Below, piece by piece: positions 7,976 through 16,446 of a stretch of 64,000 bases of DNA. The position numbers and the translations under genes are program-made. The DNA comes from Clostridiales bacterium. GTDB lineage: Bacteria; Bacillota; Clostridia; Oscillospirales; Oscillospiraceae. The notes beneath the pieces are model-generated. The model was not told the DNA's origin and did not search any database. It saw nothing but the letters and a program-made list of their open reading frames with translations. The stretch's first letter is position 1. Every line of letters starts with the position of its first letter. Location: NCBI GenBank assembly GCA_022782265.1, contig JALFOM010000101.1, positions 1 through 64,000 on the forward strand, read 5' to 3'.

Positions 7976-8413
7976 TCTCTTTCCGGCGCATAGTCGCAAT
8001 GGATGTATTTATGCGCCCATTTTTCATCCGTATAGTCACTGAATTCCCACATCCGGCATCCGCCGGCTGTACAGGGCCGGGACATTGCAGAGCCAGGAGA
8101 CTTTCTCCTCCGGCCTCACCCCTCTCTGGGTGGAAAGCCAGTCAAGGTAGGCCTCATAGATGTACGCCGCCATAGGCGCGCCCATGCCTCTCATCCGGGC
8201 GCGTGTGTCGCCGTAAAGGATGCCGCAGGCGGTAAACAGACTCATCTGTGTGTCGTCGGAGATCAGGGCCTGGCCGCCCTGCGGCTGGTAATCGCAGATG
8301 CCCTTTTCGCCGTAACGCCTGAAAATTTCTTTGCTCCGCAAAAATTCCACCGGATATCCCAGGGCATCCCCAACGGCTCCGCCAAACAGGCTCCCCCGTA
8401 TTTTGTCTCTCAA
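7972..8413 (-). pseudogene. Truncated ADP-ribosylglycohydrolase family gene
   Basis: Translation from TTG at 8413 gives 125 residues ending at 8036: GGAVGDALGYPVEF and the metal-binding SDDTQMS of ADP-ribosylglycohydrolases are intact, but family members run to about 300 residues and the remaining metal-binding helices are missing. Resemblance stops abruptly after RRMP. Downstream, in another frame, 26 codons (8052 to the stop at 7972) encode a peptide beginning MWEFSDYTDEKWAHKYIHCD that does not look like this family, so the 3' part seems to be deleted and joined to the tail of something else. The start overlaps the HD gene stop (TTGA). Probably non-functional; a short product made in place cannot be excluded. 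Confidence 0.6.
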
Positions 8414-8859
8414 CCCAAATCTTCCCTTTCTTCCAGAAGTCTTATGGCTTCCTCATATTTTTTTGCCCTTGCCAGGGCTTTTTCATTGATCTGGTCGGCG
8501 TCCAGCCGGCTCAGGTCGCTGTTGTGCCGCAGATCCGCCAGCTTGACCTTCCTGGCCACCGGGTTTTTCCCGATCTCTTTTACATACTCCATATAGGGCA
8601 CAGCCTCATCATGGGTCAGCAGGGCCAGGGCCTCCATTACCTTTTGAGAAAAGCCCATCCCCGCTATATCTTCAAGGGTGACATCCGTGTCCTCCGCCAC
8701 ATCGTGCAGCAGCGCGGTGATCGTTGTGTCCTCATCCTCCATCTGCTCTGCCAAATGGAAAGGGTGGAACACATAGGGAAGCCCGCTCTTGTCCTTTTGC
8801 TCTTTATGGGCCTCAAAACAGAGCTTCAGCGCCTTTTTTGTATTTTCCGTATAAATCAT
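8410..8859 (-). CDS. Small HD-domain phosphohydrolase (SpoT/MESH1-like hydrolase fold)
   Basis: 149 residues, essentially a single HD domain. H52-D53 in LLHDVAEDT is the metal-binding HD pair; YVFHPFHLAEQM upstream and KLADLRHN downstream match the hydrolase part of RelA/SpoT-family and related small HD proteins. It lacks synthetase, TGS and ACT domains. It may hydrolyse (p)ppGpp or another pyrophosphorylated nucleotide; substrate is inferred from family resemblance only. It precedes the truncated ADP-ribosylglycohydrolase gene with a 4-nt overlap. A similar pairing of HD and ADP-ribosylglycohydrolase functions would fit nucleotide or ADP-ribose metabolism, but the partner is broken here. Confidence 0.75.
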   Translation of the reverse strand: MIYTENTKKALKLCFEAHKEQKDKSGLPYVFHPFHLAEQMEDEDTTITALLHDVAEDTDVTLEDIAGMGFSQKVMEALALLTHDEAVPYMEYVKEIGKNPVARKVKLADLRHNSDLSRLDADQINEKALARAKKYEEAIRLLEEREDLG

Positions 8860-8920
8860 TCGTCATCACCCATTTTATTTTACCAAAAGCAGCAGACCGG
8901 CACAAGTGTTGCCCCGCACA

Positions 8921-8949
8921 TTGACAGAAAAGGGCGGAATCTTTATAAT
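8921..8949 (+). promoter_or_regulatory. Consensus SigA promoter of the nucleoside hydrolase gene
   Basis: Perfect TTGACA (8921-8926), 17-bp spacer, perfect TATAAT (8944-8949), about 35 bp before the ATG at 8984. Confidence 0.85.
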
Positions 8950-8983
8950 ATTGTCCGTAATTCGTTGAAAGCAGGTACAGACC

Positions 8984-9910
8984 ATGGAAAAGATCATCTT
9001 AGACTGCGACCCGGGTCACGATGACGCGGCGGCGATCATGCTGGCAGCGAAAAGCCCAAAGATCGAGCTGCTGGGCATCACCGTTGTTGCCGGGAACCAG
9101 ACGCTGGAAAAGACGCTGCGCAACGCGCTGAACGTGGTGCAATGGCTGGGTGTGGACGTGCCGGTATACGGCGGCTGTGACCGCCCGCTTGTCCGCGAGA
9201 AGGTCACCGCCGGAGATATCCACGGCAAGACCGGGCTGGACGGACCGGTGTTCCCGCCCCTTGTGCGTGTGCCGGAGCCTGAACACGCCGTCAACTTCAT
9301 CATCCGCAGCCTAATGGCCTCCGACGGGGAGATCACCATGGTCACCACCGGCCCCATGACCAATCTGGCTATGGCTCTGCGTTTAGAGCCGCAGATCGCG
9401 GAGAAAATCAAGCGTATCGTGCTGATGGGCGGCGCCTGCACCAACGGAAACGTCACCCCGGCGGCGGAGTTCAACATTTTTGCCGACGCGGAGGCTGCCC
9501 ACATCTGCTTCACCTGCGGCCGCCCTGTCACCATGATCGGGCTGGATGTGACCCGCATGGTCAAGTGTACCCCGGAAGTAGTGGAGCGAATGAAAAACGT
9601 GGGCAACCGGGCTTCCGCGCTTTTTGTTGACATGATGGGCCACTTCTGCAAAACCCAGAAGGCGCTTTTCGGTTGGGACGGCGCGCCGCTCCACGACCCG
9701 GTGACCATCGCCAGCCTGATCGACCCGGCCCTTGTGACCGTAAAGCCCATGAACGTCCGGATCGAGCTGCGCAGCGAGCAGTCCTACGGCCGCACCAACT
9801 GCGACTATTTCGGCTACTGCCAGCTGCCGTCCACCGCGGATGTTGCCGTTGATATCAACGTACAGCGCTTCTGGGACATCTTTGAAGAGGGTCTTCGGAA
9901 TTACAGTTGA
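8984..9910 (+). CDS. Inosine/uridine-preferring nucleoside hydrolase family protein
   Basis: 308 residues, the usual length for the family. It would split the N-glycosidic bond of ribonucleosides to give ribose and a free base for salvage. The N terminus ILDCDPGHDDAAAIM carries the calcium-binding DxDxxxDD signature; GPMTNLAMAL and the C-terminal HDPVTIASL contain further conserved active-site residues. No signal peptide, so cytosolic. It is monocistronic behind a consensus promoter. The ribosome-binding site is weak (AAAGCAGGT). Which bases are preferred cannot be read from the sequence. Confidence 0.9.
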   Translation: MEKIILDCDPGHDDAAAIMLAAKSPKIELLGITVVAGNQTLEKTLRNALNVVQWLGVDVPVYGGCDRPLVREKVTAGDIHGKTGLDGPVFPPLVRVPEPEHAVNFIIRSLMASDGEITMVTTGPMTNLAMALRLEPQIAEKIKRIVLMGGACTNGNVTPAAEFNIFADAEAAHICFTCGRPVTMIGLDVTRMVKCTPEVVERMKNVGNRASALFVDMMGHFCKTQKALFGWDGAPLHDPVTIASLIDPALVTVKPMNVRIELRSEQSYGRTNCDYFGYCQLPSTADVAVDINVQRFWDIFEEGLRNYS

Positions 9911-10003
9911 CTTTCTTTTGTACTATTTTTTTCCTCAAGCATATTCTTTCCTTGTCTGCAAACAATATCAAAGCAGAGATTTTCAGACAAAGGAGAAAGA
10001 TAT

Positions 10004-10546
10004 ATGAAAGCAACCGGTATCGTCCGGAGAATTGATGATCTGGGCCGTGTTGTTATCCCCAAGGAGATCCGCCGCACCATGCGCATCCGCGAGGGCGACC
10101 CACTGGAGATATTCACGGACAAGGACGGAGAGCTGATTTTCAAAAAATACTCGCCCATCGGCGAGCTGTCGGACTTCGCCGCGCAGATCTGCGACAGTCT
10201 GCGCAAGTCTACCGACGGCATAGCGGCAGTCTGTGACCGTGACGCGGTCATCGCCATCGCGGGCGGGGCCAAAAAGGAGCTTCTGGACAAGCCCATCAGT
10301 GCCCAGCTCAGCGACATCATGGATAACCGCTCCCCCTACCGTCAGGAGAGCGGCGGCAGCAATCTGCCCGTCTCCGCCACAGATGAAAAGTACTGCATTT
10401 CCGTGGCCGCGCCCGTTATCTCCGAGGGCGACGTGATGGGCTGCGTGCTTTTCATCACGCCCAGAAACAGCCCTCCGGGCACAGAAGTGGAATACAAGCT
10501 GGCCCAGACCGTCTCCGCCTTTTTGGGCAAACAGATGGAGAGCTGA
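10004..10546 (+). CDS. spoVT: Stage V sporulation protein T, forespore transcription regulator
   Basis: 180 residues, full length. Residues 1-50 form the AbrB-type swapped-hairpin DNA-binding domain (GIVRRIDDLGRVVIPKEIRR); residues ~60-180 form the GAF-like domain that distinguishes SpoVT from AbrB and Abh. In Bacillus SpoVT tunes SigG-dependent genes in the forespore during late sporulation. Strong ribosome site AAAGGAG. The gene stands alone and converges on an MFS transporter gene through a shared hairpin. Together with sigG at 63264 it indicates an endospore former. No convincing SigG-type promoter was recognised upstream. Confidence 0.92.
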   Translation: MKATGIVRRIDDLGRVVIPKEIRRTMRIREGDPLEIFTDKDGELIFKKYSPIGELSDFAAQICDSLRKSTDGIAAVCDRDAVIAIAGGAKKELLDKPISAQLSDIMDNRSPYRQESGGSNLPVSATDEKYCISVAAPVISEGDVMGCVLFITPRNSPPGTEVEYKLAQTVSAFLGKQMES

Positions 10547-10552
10547 AAAGAC

Positions 10553-10605
10553 AAAGGATCCCGTAAACAGGGCACAGTCTCTGCTCACGGGATCCTTTAC
10601 TGTAT
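10553..10605. terminator. Hairpin between spoVT and the convergent MFS gene
   Basis: AAAGGATCCCGT (10553-10564) pairs perfectly with 10587-10598 across a 22-nt loop. It lies between two convergent stop codons and could serve both transcripts, though the loop is long and the T runs are short. Confidence 0.5.
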
Positions 10606-10607
10606 TC

Positions 10608-11831
10608 TTAATACTTACGGTTATATACCCTTTTCACGTCCTCCCGGCCGAGCCACATGATCAGATAGCAGGGCAGCAGACCGGCGGCGCTGACCAGGGT
10701 CACGCAGAGGCGGTAATCCATCACCTCTCCCAGGGCCCCCACGGCCAGAGTCAGCAGCGTGGGCACCAGAGCATAGAGCATATTGAACACCGCGTTCACC
10801 TTGGCGCGCATGTTGTCCGGCAGATAGTTCTGCACGCTGCTCTCTCTCAGCGTGGCGCTGTTGATGCCCAGAAAGCCGCAGATTCCCCGGTTTACCAGCA
10901 TCAGCGGGAAACCCAGCCAGAGCAGCGCCGTGTCCATGATGCTATAGGTCACATAGACCAGATAAGCCAGGGAGAAGCGCTTTTCCGGCGGGATCTCGAA
11001 CTTGTAGTGTATAAGTCCGCCGACGGTCCGGCCGATAAACTCTGCCGTGGTAAACAGGGCATACATGGTCAGGTTCAGGCCCGGCGCCGTGCGGAACCAG
11101 GCCCGGATCAGCGGCTCTGTAGCCTGGCTGATGCCCTGGGTGATGGGCATATAGCCGTAGATGCGCAGCAGGCCCTTTTCCTTTTTCAGATACCGGAAGC
11201 CTTCCCGAAAATCCCCGATATAATCCCTGAAGGAGAATTTTCCGCCGGGCTTTGCGTGCTCCTCCACCTGGATCCGGGTTTCCACCGTGGCCGCCGCGGC
11301 CAGCAGCAGCCCTTCGCTCAGGCAGAGCACCCCCAGCCCCAGCCGGGTATATAAAATGCTGGCCACCGGGGTCATCACCATGGTGACGGTGGGGTAGAGC
11401 ATGCCGGATACGGTGTAGCCCTTCTGGGCAAAGCCCTCGGGGATCAGATTGGGGTACAGGCTGTCGTAAGCCAGGTTATACACCGAGCCGATGCTGCCGC
11501 AGGCCAGGGAAAAGATCAGGTACAGCGGCAGGCTGAAGGTATGCTTCCGCAGATACAGGCCGAAAAGCAGGTAGAGCACCGCGCTGAGATAATCCAGTCC
11601 CACGATCACCGGCTTGCGGCGGAAATTATCCAGGTAAGGGGATAGCAGCACCGGCAGAATAATCCCAGGCAGGGAGGATGCCGCGGCAAAGAGGGCCATC
11701 ATCAGCGTGCTGCCTGTATGGTCAAACACCACAAAGCTCAGGGCAAAGCCCATGGCCACGCCGCCGACGGCGCTGATCACGGTGCCCAGGGTGATGATGG
11801 TGAAGTTTTTGGTCCAAAGGGTATTTTTCAT
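10608..11831 (-). CDS. Major facilitator superfamily transporter
   Basis: 407 residues with about twelve hydrophobic helices (for example near TVISAVGGVAMGFALSFVVF and in the last 60 residues). Members of this MFS branch are often drug or macrolide exporters, but no substrate can be assigned. GGAG lies about 8 nt before the ATG at 11831; seven extra upstream codons are open but have no ribosome site. It follows, by 115 bp, an XRE/TPR regulator on the same strand, which may control it. Inner membrane protein. Confidence 0.85.
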   Translation of the reverse strand: MKNTLWTKNFTIITLGTVISAVGGVAMGFALSFVVFDHTGSTLMMALFAAASSLPGIILPVLLSPYLDNFRRKPVIVGLDYLSAVLYLLFGLYLRKHTFSLPLYLIFSLACGSIGSVYNLAYDSLYPNLIPEGFAQKGYTVSGMLYPTVTMVMTPVASILYTRLGLGVLCLSEGLLLAAAATVETRIQVEEHAKPGGKFSFRDYIGDFREGFRYLKKEKGLLRIYGYMPITQGISQATEPLIRAWFRTAPGLNLTMYALFTTAEFIGRTVGGLIHYKFEIPPEKRFSLAYLVYVTYSIMDTALLWLGFPLMLVNRGICGFLGINSATLRESSVQNYLPDNMRAKVNAVFNMLYALVPTLLTLAVGALGEVMDYRLCVTLVSAAGLLPCYLIMWLGREDVKRVYNRKY

Positions 11832-11946
11832 TTTTCTCACGCTCCGCGGCAATCATTATACCGCCCGGAGTAAGCAAGAATAAAGCCCCTTATTTTGAGA
11901 AAATTTTATTCTTTTTCCTTTATTTATCTCCAATATTTTCGAATGA

Positions 11947-13092
11947 TCAGGAAAATTCCTTCAGCAGCTTATAGGCCTCCTTGTAGCGCCGCTCCGATTC
12001 CAGCAGCTCCAGCATATAGGGCAGGTGGAAGCGCGCATAGCCCTCCGACATATGCTTCCGCAGCCAGCCGAAGCAATCGCCCAGCGTCTGCGCGTATTCC
12101 TCCTCATGGAGATAGTCCGGGTGCAGCAGGCGGTATTCCACCACGTTCAGCATCTTTTTCGTGGTCTCGGGCCTGTAGTCATCCTCCGGAAGCGCCGCTC
12201 TGCCCCGGGCCACCGCCCCGAGGGCTTCCTCCCGGCGGCCCAGCTTCTCCAGGGCGATGGCCAGCTTGTGATAATACAGGGCATCCCGCCGGGAGACCGT
12301 CTGCAGCAGGGCATAAGCCCGCTCCGTCTCCCCCAGCTCCAGATAGGTGCTGCCCAGATTGTAGTCGATGGTGCTGACACGCTGCTCGTCTCCCAGCACC
12401 AGCGCGATCTTTTTCGCCACCCGGTAGCTCTCTGTCATCAGCTCTGTCTGCCGGGTGTCGGAATAGCAGTTGCCCAAAAACAGTCTGGCGTCGCACATCA
12501 GCCGGATATTCCCCTCCCGGGCCGCCAGGTCATAGGCCCGGCTCAGCAGCTCAATGGCCTCCAGATAGCGGCCCTGATAATACCGGCAGCGGCCCACCGC
12601 GCAGCAGTAAAAATCCGTGGGGGCCAGGCGCAGCAGCTCCCCGGCGGTGTCCCCCCCATTACACTGCAGGCGCAGCAGCAGATACAGGGGATATTGCCGC
12701 CGGTCCATGCAGGAGACAAATTCCGCCAGCTCCGGGGAAAGGCGGTTCTCCCAGGCGTCCAGAAGCAGCATGGCGTCCAGCATAAAGGGAGAGTGCATAA
12801 ACCCTTCGCGCTGCCGTTGGAGCATCTCCGGGCAGCTCATTTTCCCGCTGAACAGCTCTTCGTACAGCCGCTCCACCGTCTCCCCCGCCTCTTTGAGGAA
12901 GTCCCTGTCCATCTCGTATTGGATCCCAAGGCGGTGAAGCAGGGGCAGCAGGATATCCTCCCCGGCCTCCGCCTTGCCCTGCTCGATTTTGGACAGGTAG
13001 GACACCACGCAGATCCCCCTGCACAGCCCCTCCTGAGACAGATTCTGCCGCAGCCGTTCCCTGCGGATCAGCGTTCCCACAAAATTCTCCAT
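11947..13092 (-). CDS. XRE-family helix-turn-helix regulator with TPR repeats (Rgg/PlcR-like architecture)
   Basis: 381 residues. Residues 1-65 contain an HTH domain (RRERLRQNLSQEGLC..SYLSKIEQGK); the rest is a helical tetratricopeptide-like array with recurring A-x-x-L..Y..A patterns, as in RRNPP-type regulators that respond to short peptides. The start at 13092 follows AGGGGACGG and a promoter (TTGTAC at 13144-13149, TATAAT at 13120-13125, 18-bp spacer). It is upstream of the MFS gene on the same strand, a plausible target. No small peptide-pheromone gene is obvious beside it. Whether it senses a peptide is inferred from architecture only. Confidence 0.8.
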   Translation of the reverse strand: MENFVGTLIRRERLRQNLSQEGLCRGICVVSYLSKIEQGKAEAGEDILLPLLHRLGIQYEMDRDFLKEAGETVERLYEELFSGKMSCPEMLQRQREGFMHSPFMLDAMLLLDAWENRLSPELAEFVSCMDRRQYPLYLLLRLQCNGGDTAGELLRLAPTDFYCCAVGRCRYYQGRYLEAIELLSRAYDLAAREGNIRLMCDARLFLGNCYSDTRQTELMTESYRVAKKIALVLGDEQRVSTIDYNLGSTYLELGETERAYALLQTVSRRDALYYHKLAIALEKLGRREEALGAVARGRAALPEDDYRPETTKKMLNVVEYRLLHPDYLHEEEYAQTLGDCFGWLRKHMSEGYARFHLPYMLELLESERRYKEAYKLLKEFS

Positions 13093-13119
13093 TTTCCGTC
13101 CCCTTTCCTGTTTTTTCTG

Positions 13120-13149
13120 ATTATACCCCACTGAGCCGGGCCTGTACAA
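13120..13149 (-). promoter_or_regulatory. Promoter of the XRE/TPR regulator gene
   Basis: Minus-strand TTGTAC (13144-13149) and perfect TATAAT (13120-13125) with an 18-bp spacer, about 25 bp ahead of the ATG. Confidence 0.55.
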
Positions 13150-13195
13150 GAAAATTTTCCTCCGGGCAATCCAGGCCAAAAAAGGCAAAAAAGTA

Positions 13196-13223
13196 TTGAC
13201 TTTTCAGGAAAAAAGGCTATAAT
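13196..13223 (+). promoter_or_regulatory. SigA promoter of the rpsF-ssb-rpsR operon
   Basis: TTGACT (13196-13201), 16-bp spacer, perfect TATAAT (13218-13223). Transcription would start near 13230, leaving a leader of about 70 nt before rpsF. Confidence 0.75.
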
Positions 13224-13229
13224 TATATG

Positions 13230-13300
13230 GCCTGTCCAGATGAGCAGGCTTCCTTGCTCCCGCCGAGAGCGGGGGCCAACAGACCAAAAGGAGGTGCAAC
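13230..13300 (+). ncRNA. Putative rpsF leader (S6:S18 autoregulatory element)
   Basis: The ~70-nt leader contains a GC-rich hairpin (CCCGC, loop CGAGA, GCGGG, around 13259-13275) with unpaired CCG-like sequence and ends in AAAGGAGG before rpsF. Leaders of rpsF operons in many bacteria bind the S6:S18 complex through a CCG-containing structure to repress the operon. The position and composition fit; I could not check the fold against the family model. Confidence 0.35.
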
Positions 13301-13301
13301 C

Positions 13302-13598
13302 ATGGCAAAAGCAAGCGAAAAGTATGAAGTAATGTACATCATCAACCCCAACTTCACTGAGGAGCAGACCGCTGCAGTCGTTGAGAAGTTCAAGGCACTT
13401 GTTGAAGCAAATGGTACTCTTGAAGAGATGGAGGAGATGGGTAAGCGCAAGCTCGCTTACGAGATCAACTACATTTCCGAGGGCTACTATGTGCTGATGA
13501 AGTTCACCAGCGGCCCCGAGTTCCCCGCCGAGCTGGACCGTATTCTCGGTATCACCGACGGCATCCTGCGTCGCCTGATTACCCTGCGCGCAGAGTAA
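13302..13598 (+). CDS. rpsF: 30S ribosomal protein S6
   Basis: 98 residues, normal length for bacterial S6. It binds the central domain of 16S rRNA as a heterodimer with S18. The N-terminal YEVMYIINPNFTEEQ and the GKRKLAYEINYISEGYYVLM segment are typical. The ATG at 13302 follows AAAGGAGGTG; a longer open frame from 13227 is leader RNA, not coding. First gene of the conserved rpsF-ssb-rpsR operon, with 12 bp to ssb. Confidence 0.96.
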   Translation: MAKASEKYEVMYIINPNFTEEQTAAVVEKFKALVEANGTLEEMEEMGKRKLAYEINYISEGYYVLMKFTSGPEFPAELDRILGITDGILRRLITLRAE

Positions 13599-13610
13599 GG
13601 AGCGACAACG

Positions 13611-14069
13611 ATGCTGAATCACATCACCATTATGGGCCGTCTGACCCGTGACCCGGAGCTCAGATACACCCAGTCCCAGACGCCTGTGGCCTCTTTCTCC
13701 CTCGCTGTTGACCGTGATTTCGGCAGCCGCGACGGCGGAGAGAAGCAGACCGATTTTATCGACTGCGTCGCATGGCGTTCCACCGCCGAATTTGTCAGCA
13801 AGTATTTCCAGAAGGGCAGCATGGCCGTGGTTTCCGGCCGCCTGCAGATCCGCGACTGGACCGACCGCGAGGGCGGCAAGCGCCGCAGCGCGGAGGTCGT
13901 TGTTGACAACATCTACTTCGGCGAGAGCCGTCGCCGCGACAGCAGCGAGGGCAGCAGCTACGACAGCCGCAGCAGCTATTCCAGCTACGAAGCGCCCAGG
14001 AGCGCGAGCCCCGCTCCCTCCTCCCCCTTCTCCGATCTGGATGACGGCGACGGCGAGCTGCCGTTCTAA
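13611..14069 (+). CDS. ssb: Single-stranded DNA-binding protein
   Basis: 152 residues. An N-terminal OB-fold (about 1-105; LNHITIMGRLTRDPELRY, FIDCVAWRSTAEFVSKYFQKG) binds single-stranded DNA as a tetramer. A Ser/Arg/Tyr-rich linker follows, and the acidic tip DLDDGDGELPF is the docking peptide for replication and repair partners. It lies between rpsF and rpsR, the classic Firmicute arrangement, with GGAG upstream. Confidence 0.96.
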   Translation: MLNHITIMGRLTRDPELRYTQSQTPVASFSLAVDRDFGSRDGGEKQTDFIDCVAWRSTAEFVSKYFQKGSMAVVSGRLQIRDWTDREGGKRRSAEVVVDNIYFGESRRRDSSEGSSYDSRSSYSSYEAPRSASPAPSSPFSDLDDGDGELPF

Positions 14070-14093
14070 ATTAATTGATAGGAGGATACCGCT

Positions 14094-14333
14094 TTGGCTT
14101 TTGATAAGAACAACCCCAAGAATCGCAAGCGCAGAAAAGTTTGCCAGTTCTGTGTGGATAAGGCCACGTCCATCGACTACAAGGACACCGCAAAGCTTCG
14201 CCGCTTTATGTCCGAGCGCAGCAAGATCCTGCCTCGCCGTACTACCGGTGTTTGCGCCATGCATCAGCGTGAGCTCACCGAGGCAATCAAGAGAGCTCGT
14301 CAGATCGCTCTCCTGCCCTACGTGACCGACTGA
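14094..14333 (+). CDS. rpsR: 30S ribosomal protein S18
   Basis: 79 residues with the conserved C-terminal basic helix ([21 protein letters not shown]..). The N-terminal CQFC, together with C59 in TGVCAMH, suggests a zinc-binding (C+) form of S18. Start codon is TTG at 14094, placed by GGAGG at 14081-14085. Third and last gene of the operon before a strong terminator. Confidence 0.95.
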   Translation: MAFDKNNPKNRKRRKVCQFCVDKATSIDYKDTAKLRRFMSERSKILPRRTTGVCAMHQRELTEAIKRARQIALLPYVTD

Positions 14334-14347
14334 TACGCAAAAACTAT

Positions 14348-14377
14348 GCCCGTGCCGAAAGGCACGGGCATTTTTTA
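14348..14377 (+). terminator. Intrinsic terminator after rpsR
   Basis: Perfect 10-bp stem (14348-14357 with 14362-14371), GAAA tetraloop, then six T. Confidence 0.95.
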
Positions 14378-14380
14378 TTC

Positions 14381-16063
14381 TCAGGGGTCAGTCCGGTAAT
14401 AAACGGTGCACTCAATCCTCAGGCCGCCCGCTTCGGCATACAGCTTCACGCCCCCCTGGGGTATCTCCGCGACGCACTCCACCATGCATTGGCTGGGGTC
14501 ATTCGGGTTGGGTGTGACCTTCAGCACCTCCGGGTTTTCGCTGCCCCAGACCACATCCACATTCTGCCCCGACGGCAGGATGACCAGGTTCAGCGGCACC
14601 TCTTCGTTTAATTTCAGGGCGAAATCCGTCAGTGGCGTGTCATAATAGCGCACCGTCAGAGATTCCACCCCTGACGGAGCCGGGCTTTCAGCAGTCCCCG
14701 GCTCCCCGGTCTGCGCGTCCTCCTGATCGCCTTGGTTTTCCTCCTGCTCCTGGAGCCGGTCCGTCAGCATCTCCGCCTCCGCTTCGGTCATGTCGCCGCC
14801 GATGCAGAAGCGGTTCACATAGCCGGCAAAGTCCCGGTCCTCCACCACATAGCGGCTGCCCTTATACTGGATGTCCAGCATATTCTCGTCATTTGCCGAG
14901 TAGCCGCTGATTTTGGCGCTGCTGCCGTCCTGAAAAACTACAGAGAGGAAATAGACGGGCGTCATGCCCTCATATTCATTGCTCTTTACGGTCTTTTCCA
15001 GCCGGGAGAGCCTTGCGGACATCAGTTCTTCCAGCTGATCTTTATTCATCTGCCGGATAAAGGGCTCGGACAGGCGCAGGTCCACAGACTCCGCCGAGAC
15101 CACCGGGTTTGTTTTGGTATCGAAGTGCAGGCCCGCCGGGTCGGTGAGAAAGCACAGGGCCAGCACCACAATCAGCACCACCGCCGCGGCCGTCAGCCAG
15201 AGGGCGGGTTTTTTGTCGTTCAGAATGCTTTTGATCCGCTGCTTTACGCCCACCTCCCCGAAGGCCACCGGGCACACGGCGGCAGTATGGCGGGGCACGC
15301 TGCATTGGAGCAGAGCGCTTGCGTAGGCCTTCCTGATCCCGCTTCTCTCCCGGAGCACCCGCTCATCGCAGGCAAGCTCCATATCCCGGCAGAGCAGAAT
15401 ATAGGCAATCCACAGCAGGGGGTTGAACCAGTAGACCGCCAGCAGCAAAAAGGCCAGAGGCTTGGTCAGGTTGTCCCGGCGGCGGATGTGGGCCTGCTCA
15501 TGGGCGATCACCAGCTCCATGCTCCCCTCATCCATGCCGAAGGGCAGGTAGACGCGGGGCCTGATCATGCCCAGCACAAAGGGCGAGTCCACCTTATGGC
15601 AGAGGCGGATATTGTCCCGCAGGGGGACGGACTCCGCCACTCTCCGCCGAAGCAGGAGCCAGCTCACCGCGCTGTACAGAAGCAGGGCCGCCAGCCCGGC
15701 AAGCCAAAGGACTGATGCGGCAAACACCAGAATTTGCAGCGGATTGGCACTGGCCCAGGGCTCCGGCGTGAAGGACGCCGCCATTACAGGATTTACTGCC
15801 TTGTCCAGGGCGGATATGCCGCTGTTGACGGCAGGGCTGGGAGACAGCATGATGTTCTCGCTGACCGTAACCGCGCTGGGTACCAGACTGAACACGCTCT
15901 GCAGCCGCACAGGCAGCACCAGTCGCAGGCCCACCAGCCCCCACAGGGCGCAGCGGAACTTTTTCGGCGCCTTTTTCAGCAGCAGCCGGGCCAGCAGTAC
16001 CGTCAGAACCAGCCAGCCGGCGGAAATGCTGTTATTCAAAAGCTTGATAAACAGGCTCTCCAT
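14381..16063 (-). CDS. M56-family BlaR1/MecR1-like membrane metalloprotease sensor
   Basis: 560 residues. N-terminal membrane helices frame a gluzincin protease domain with H188-E-Q-A-H192 in VIAHEQAHIRRRD. A further helix near 295-315 is followed by an extracytoplasmic C-terminal region of about 240 residues with a Glu/Gln-rich linker. In BlaR1/MecR1 the sensor domain binds a ligand and the protease leads to loss of the BlaI-type repressor. The C-terminal part is not a recognisable penicillin-binding domain, so the signal is unknown. AGGAGG is only 1 nt from the first ATG (16069) but 7 nt from the second (16063), so 16063 is favoured. It follows the repressor gene directly. Confidence 0.85.
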   Translation of the reverse strand: MESLFIKLLNNSISAGWLVLTVLLARLLLKKAPKKFRCALWGLVGLRLVLPVRLQSVFSLVPSAVTVSENIMLSPSPAVNSGISALDKAVNPVMAASFTPEPWASANPLQILVFAASVLWLAGLAALLLYSAVSWLLLRRRVAESVPLRDNIRLCHKVDSPFVLGMIRPRVYLPFGMDEGSMELVIAHEQAHIRRRDNLTKPLAFLLLAVYWFNPLLWIAYILLCRDMELACDERVLRERSGIRKAYASALLQCSVPRHTAAVCPVAFGEVGVKQRIKSILNDKKPALWLTAAAVVLIVVLALCFLTDPAGLHFDTKTNPVVSAESVDLRLSEPFIRQMNKDQLEELMSARLSRLEKTVKSNEYEGMTPVYFLSVVFQDGSSAKISGYSANDENMLDIQYKGSRYVVEDRDFAGYVNRFCIGGDMTEAEAEMLTDRLQEQEENQGDQEDAQTGEPGTAESPAPSGVESLTVRYYDTPLTDFALKLNEEVPLNLVILPSGQNVDVVWGSENPEVLKVTPNPNDPSQCMVECVAEIPQGGVKLYAEAGGLRIECTVYYRTDP

Positions 16064-16065
16064 GC

Positions 16066-16428
16066 TCATTCCTCCTCACAGAAATCGATCATCTGCCGAA
16101 GCTGAGATACCTCCTCCGGTTTCAGCTTGCTATGCCGGGTGAAGGCCGCGATAAACGCGGGCAGGGAGCCTTCAAAGGTCTTTTCCACCAGCTCGTCGAT
16201 CTCGGCGGCCTGCACCTCCTCCTTGGACACAAGAGAGGTGACCACCGCGTCCTCGCTCCGGATCACGCCCCGCTGGCAGAGCCGCTTGATGACCGTATAG
16301 GTGGTGGCCTTGCTCCAGCCCAGCTGCTCCTTGCAGAGCTTGACCAGCGTCATGCTCTTCACCGGCTCGTTTTCCCACAGGATCAGGCAGAAACGGTATT
16401 CACTTTCAAAAACTTTGGGTGTTGACAT
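16066..16428 (-). CDS. BlaI/MecI/CopY-family repressor
   Basis: 120 residues, typical length. An N-terminal winged helix (residues ~1-75; TLVKLCKEQLGWSKATTYTVIKRL) binds DNA as a dimer; the C-terminal helices dimerise and are the site of BlaR1-triggered cleavage in the family. AGGAGGTG precedes the ATG. It is the first gene of a repressor-sensor operon controlled by the palindrome at 16447-16496, so it probably autoregulates. No beta-lactamase gene is nearby; other targets must be elsewhere. Confidence 0.9.
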   Translation of the reverse strand: MSTPKVFESEYRFCLILWENEPVKSMTLVKLCKEQLGWSKATTYTVIKRLCQRGVIRSEDAVVTSLVSKEEVQAAEIDELVEKTFEGSLPAFIAAFTRHSKLKPEEVSQLRQMIDFCEEE

Positions 16429-16446
16429 CGTACACCTCCTTACCAG

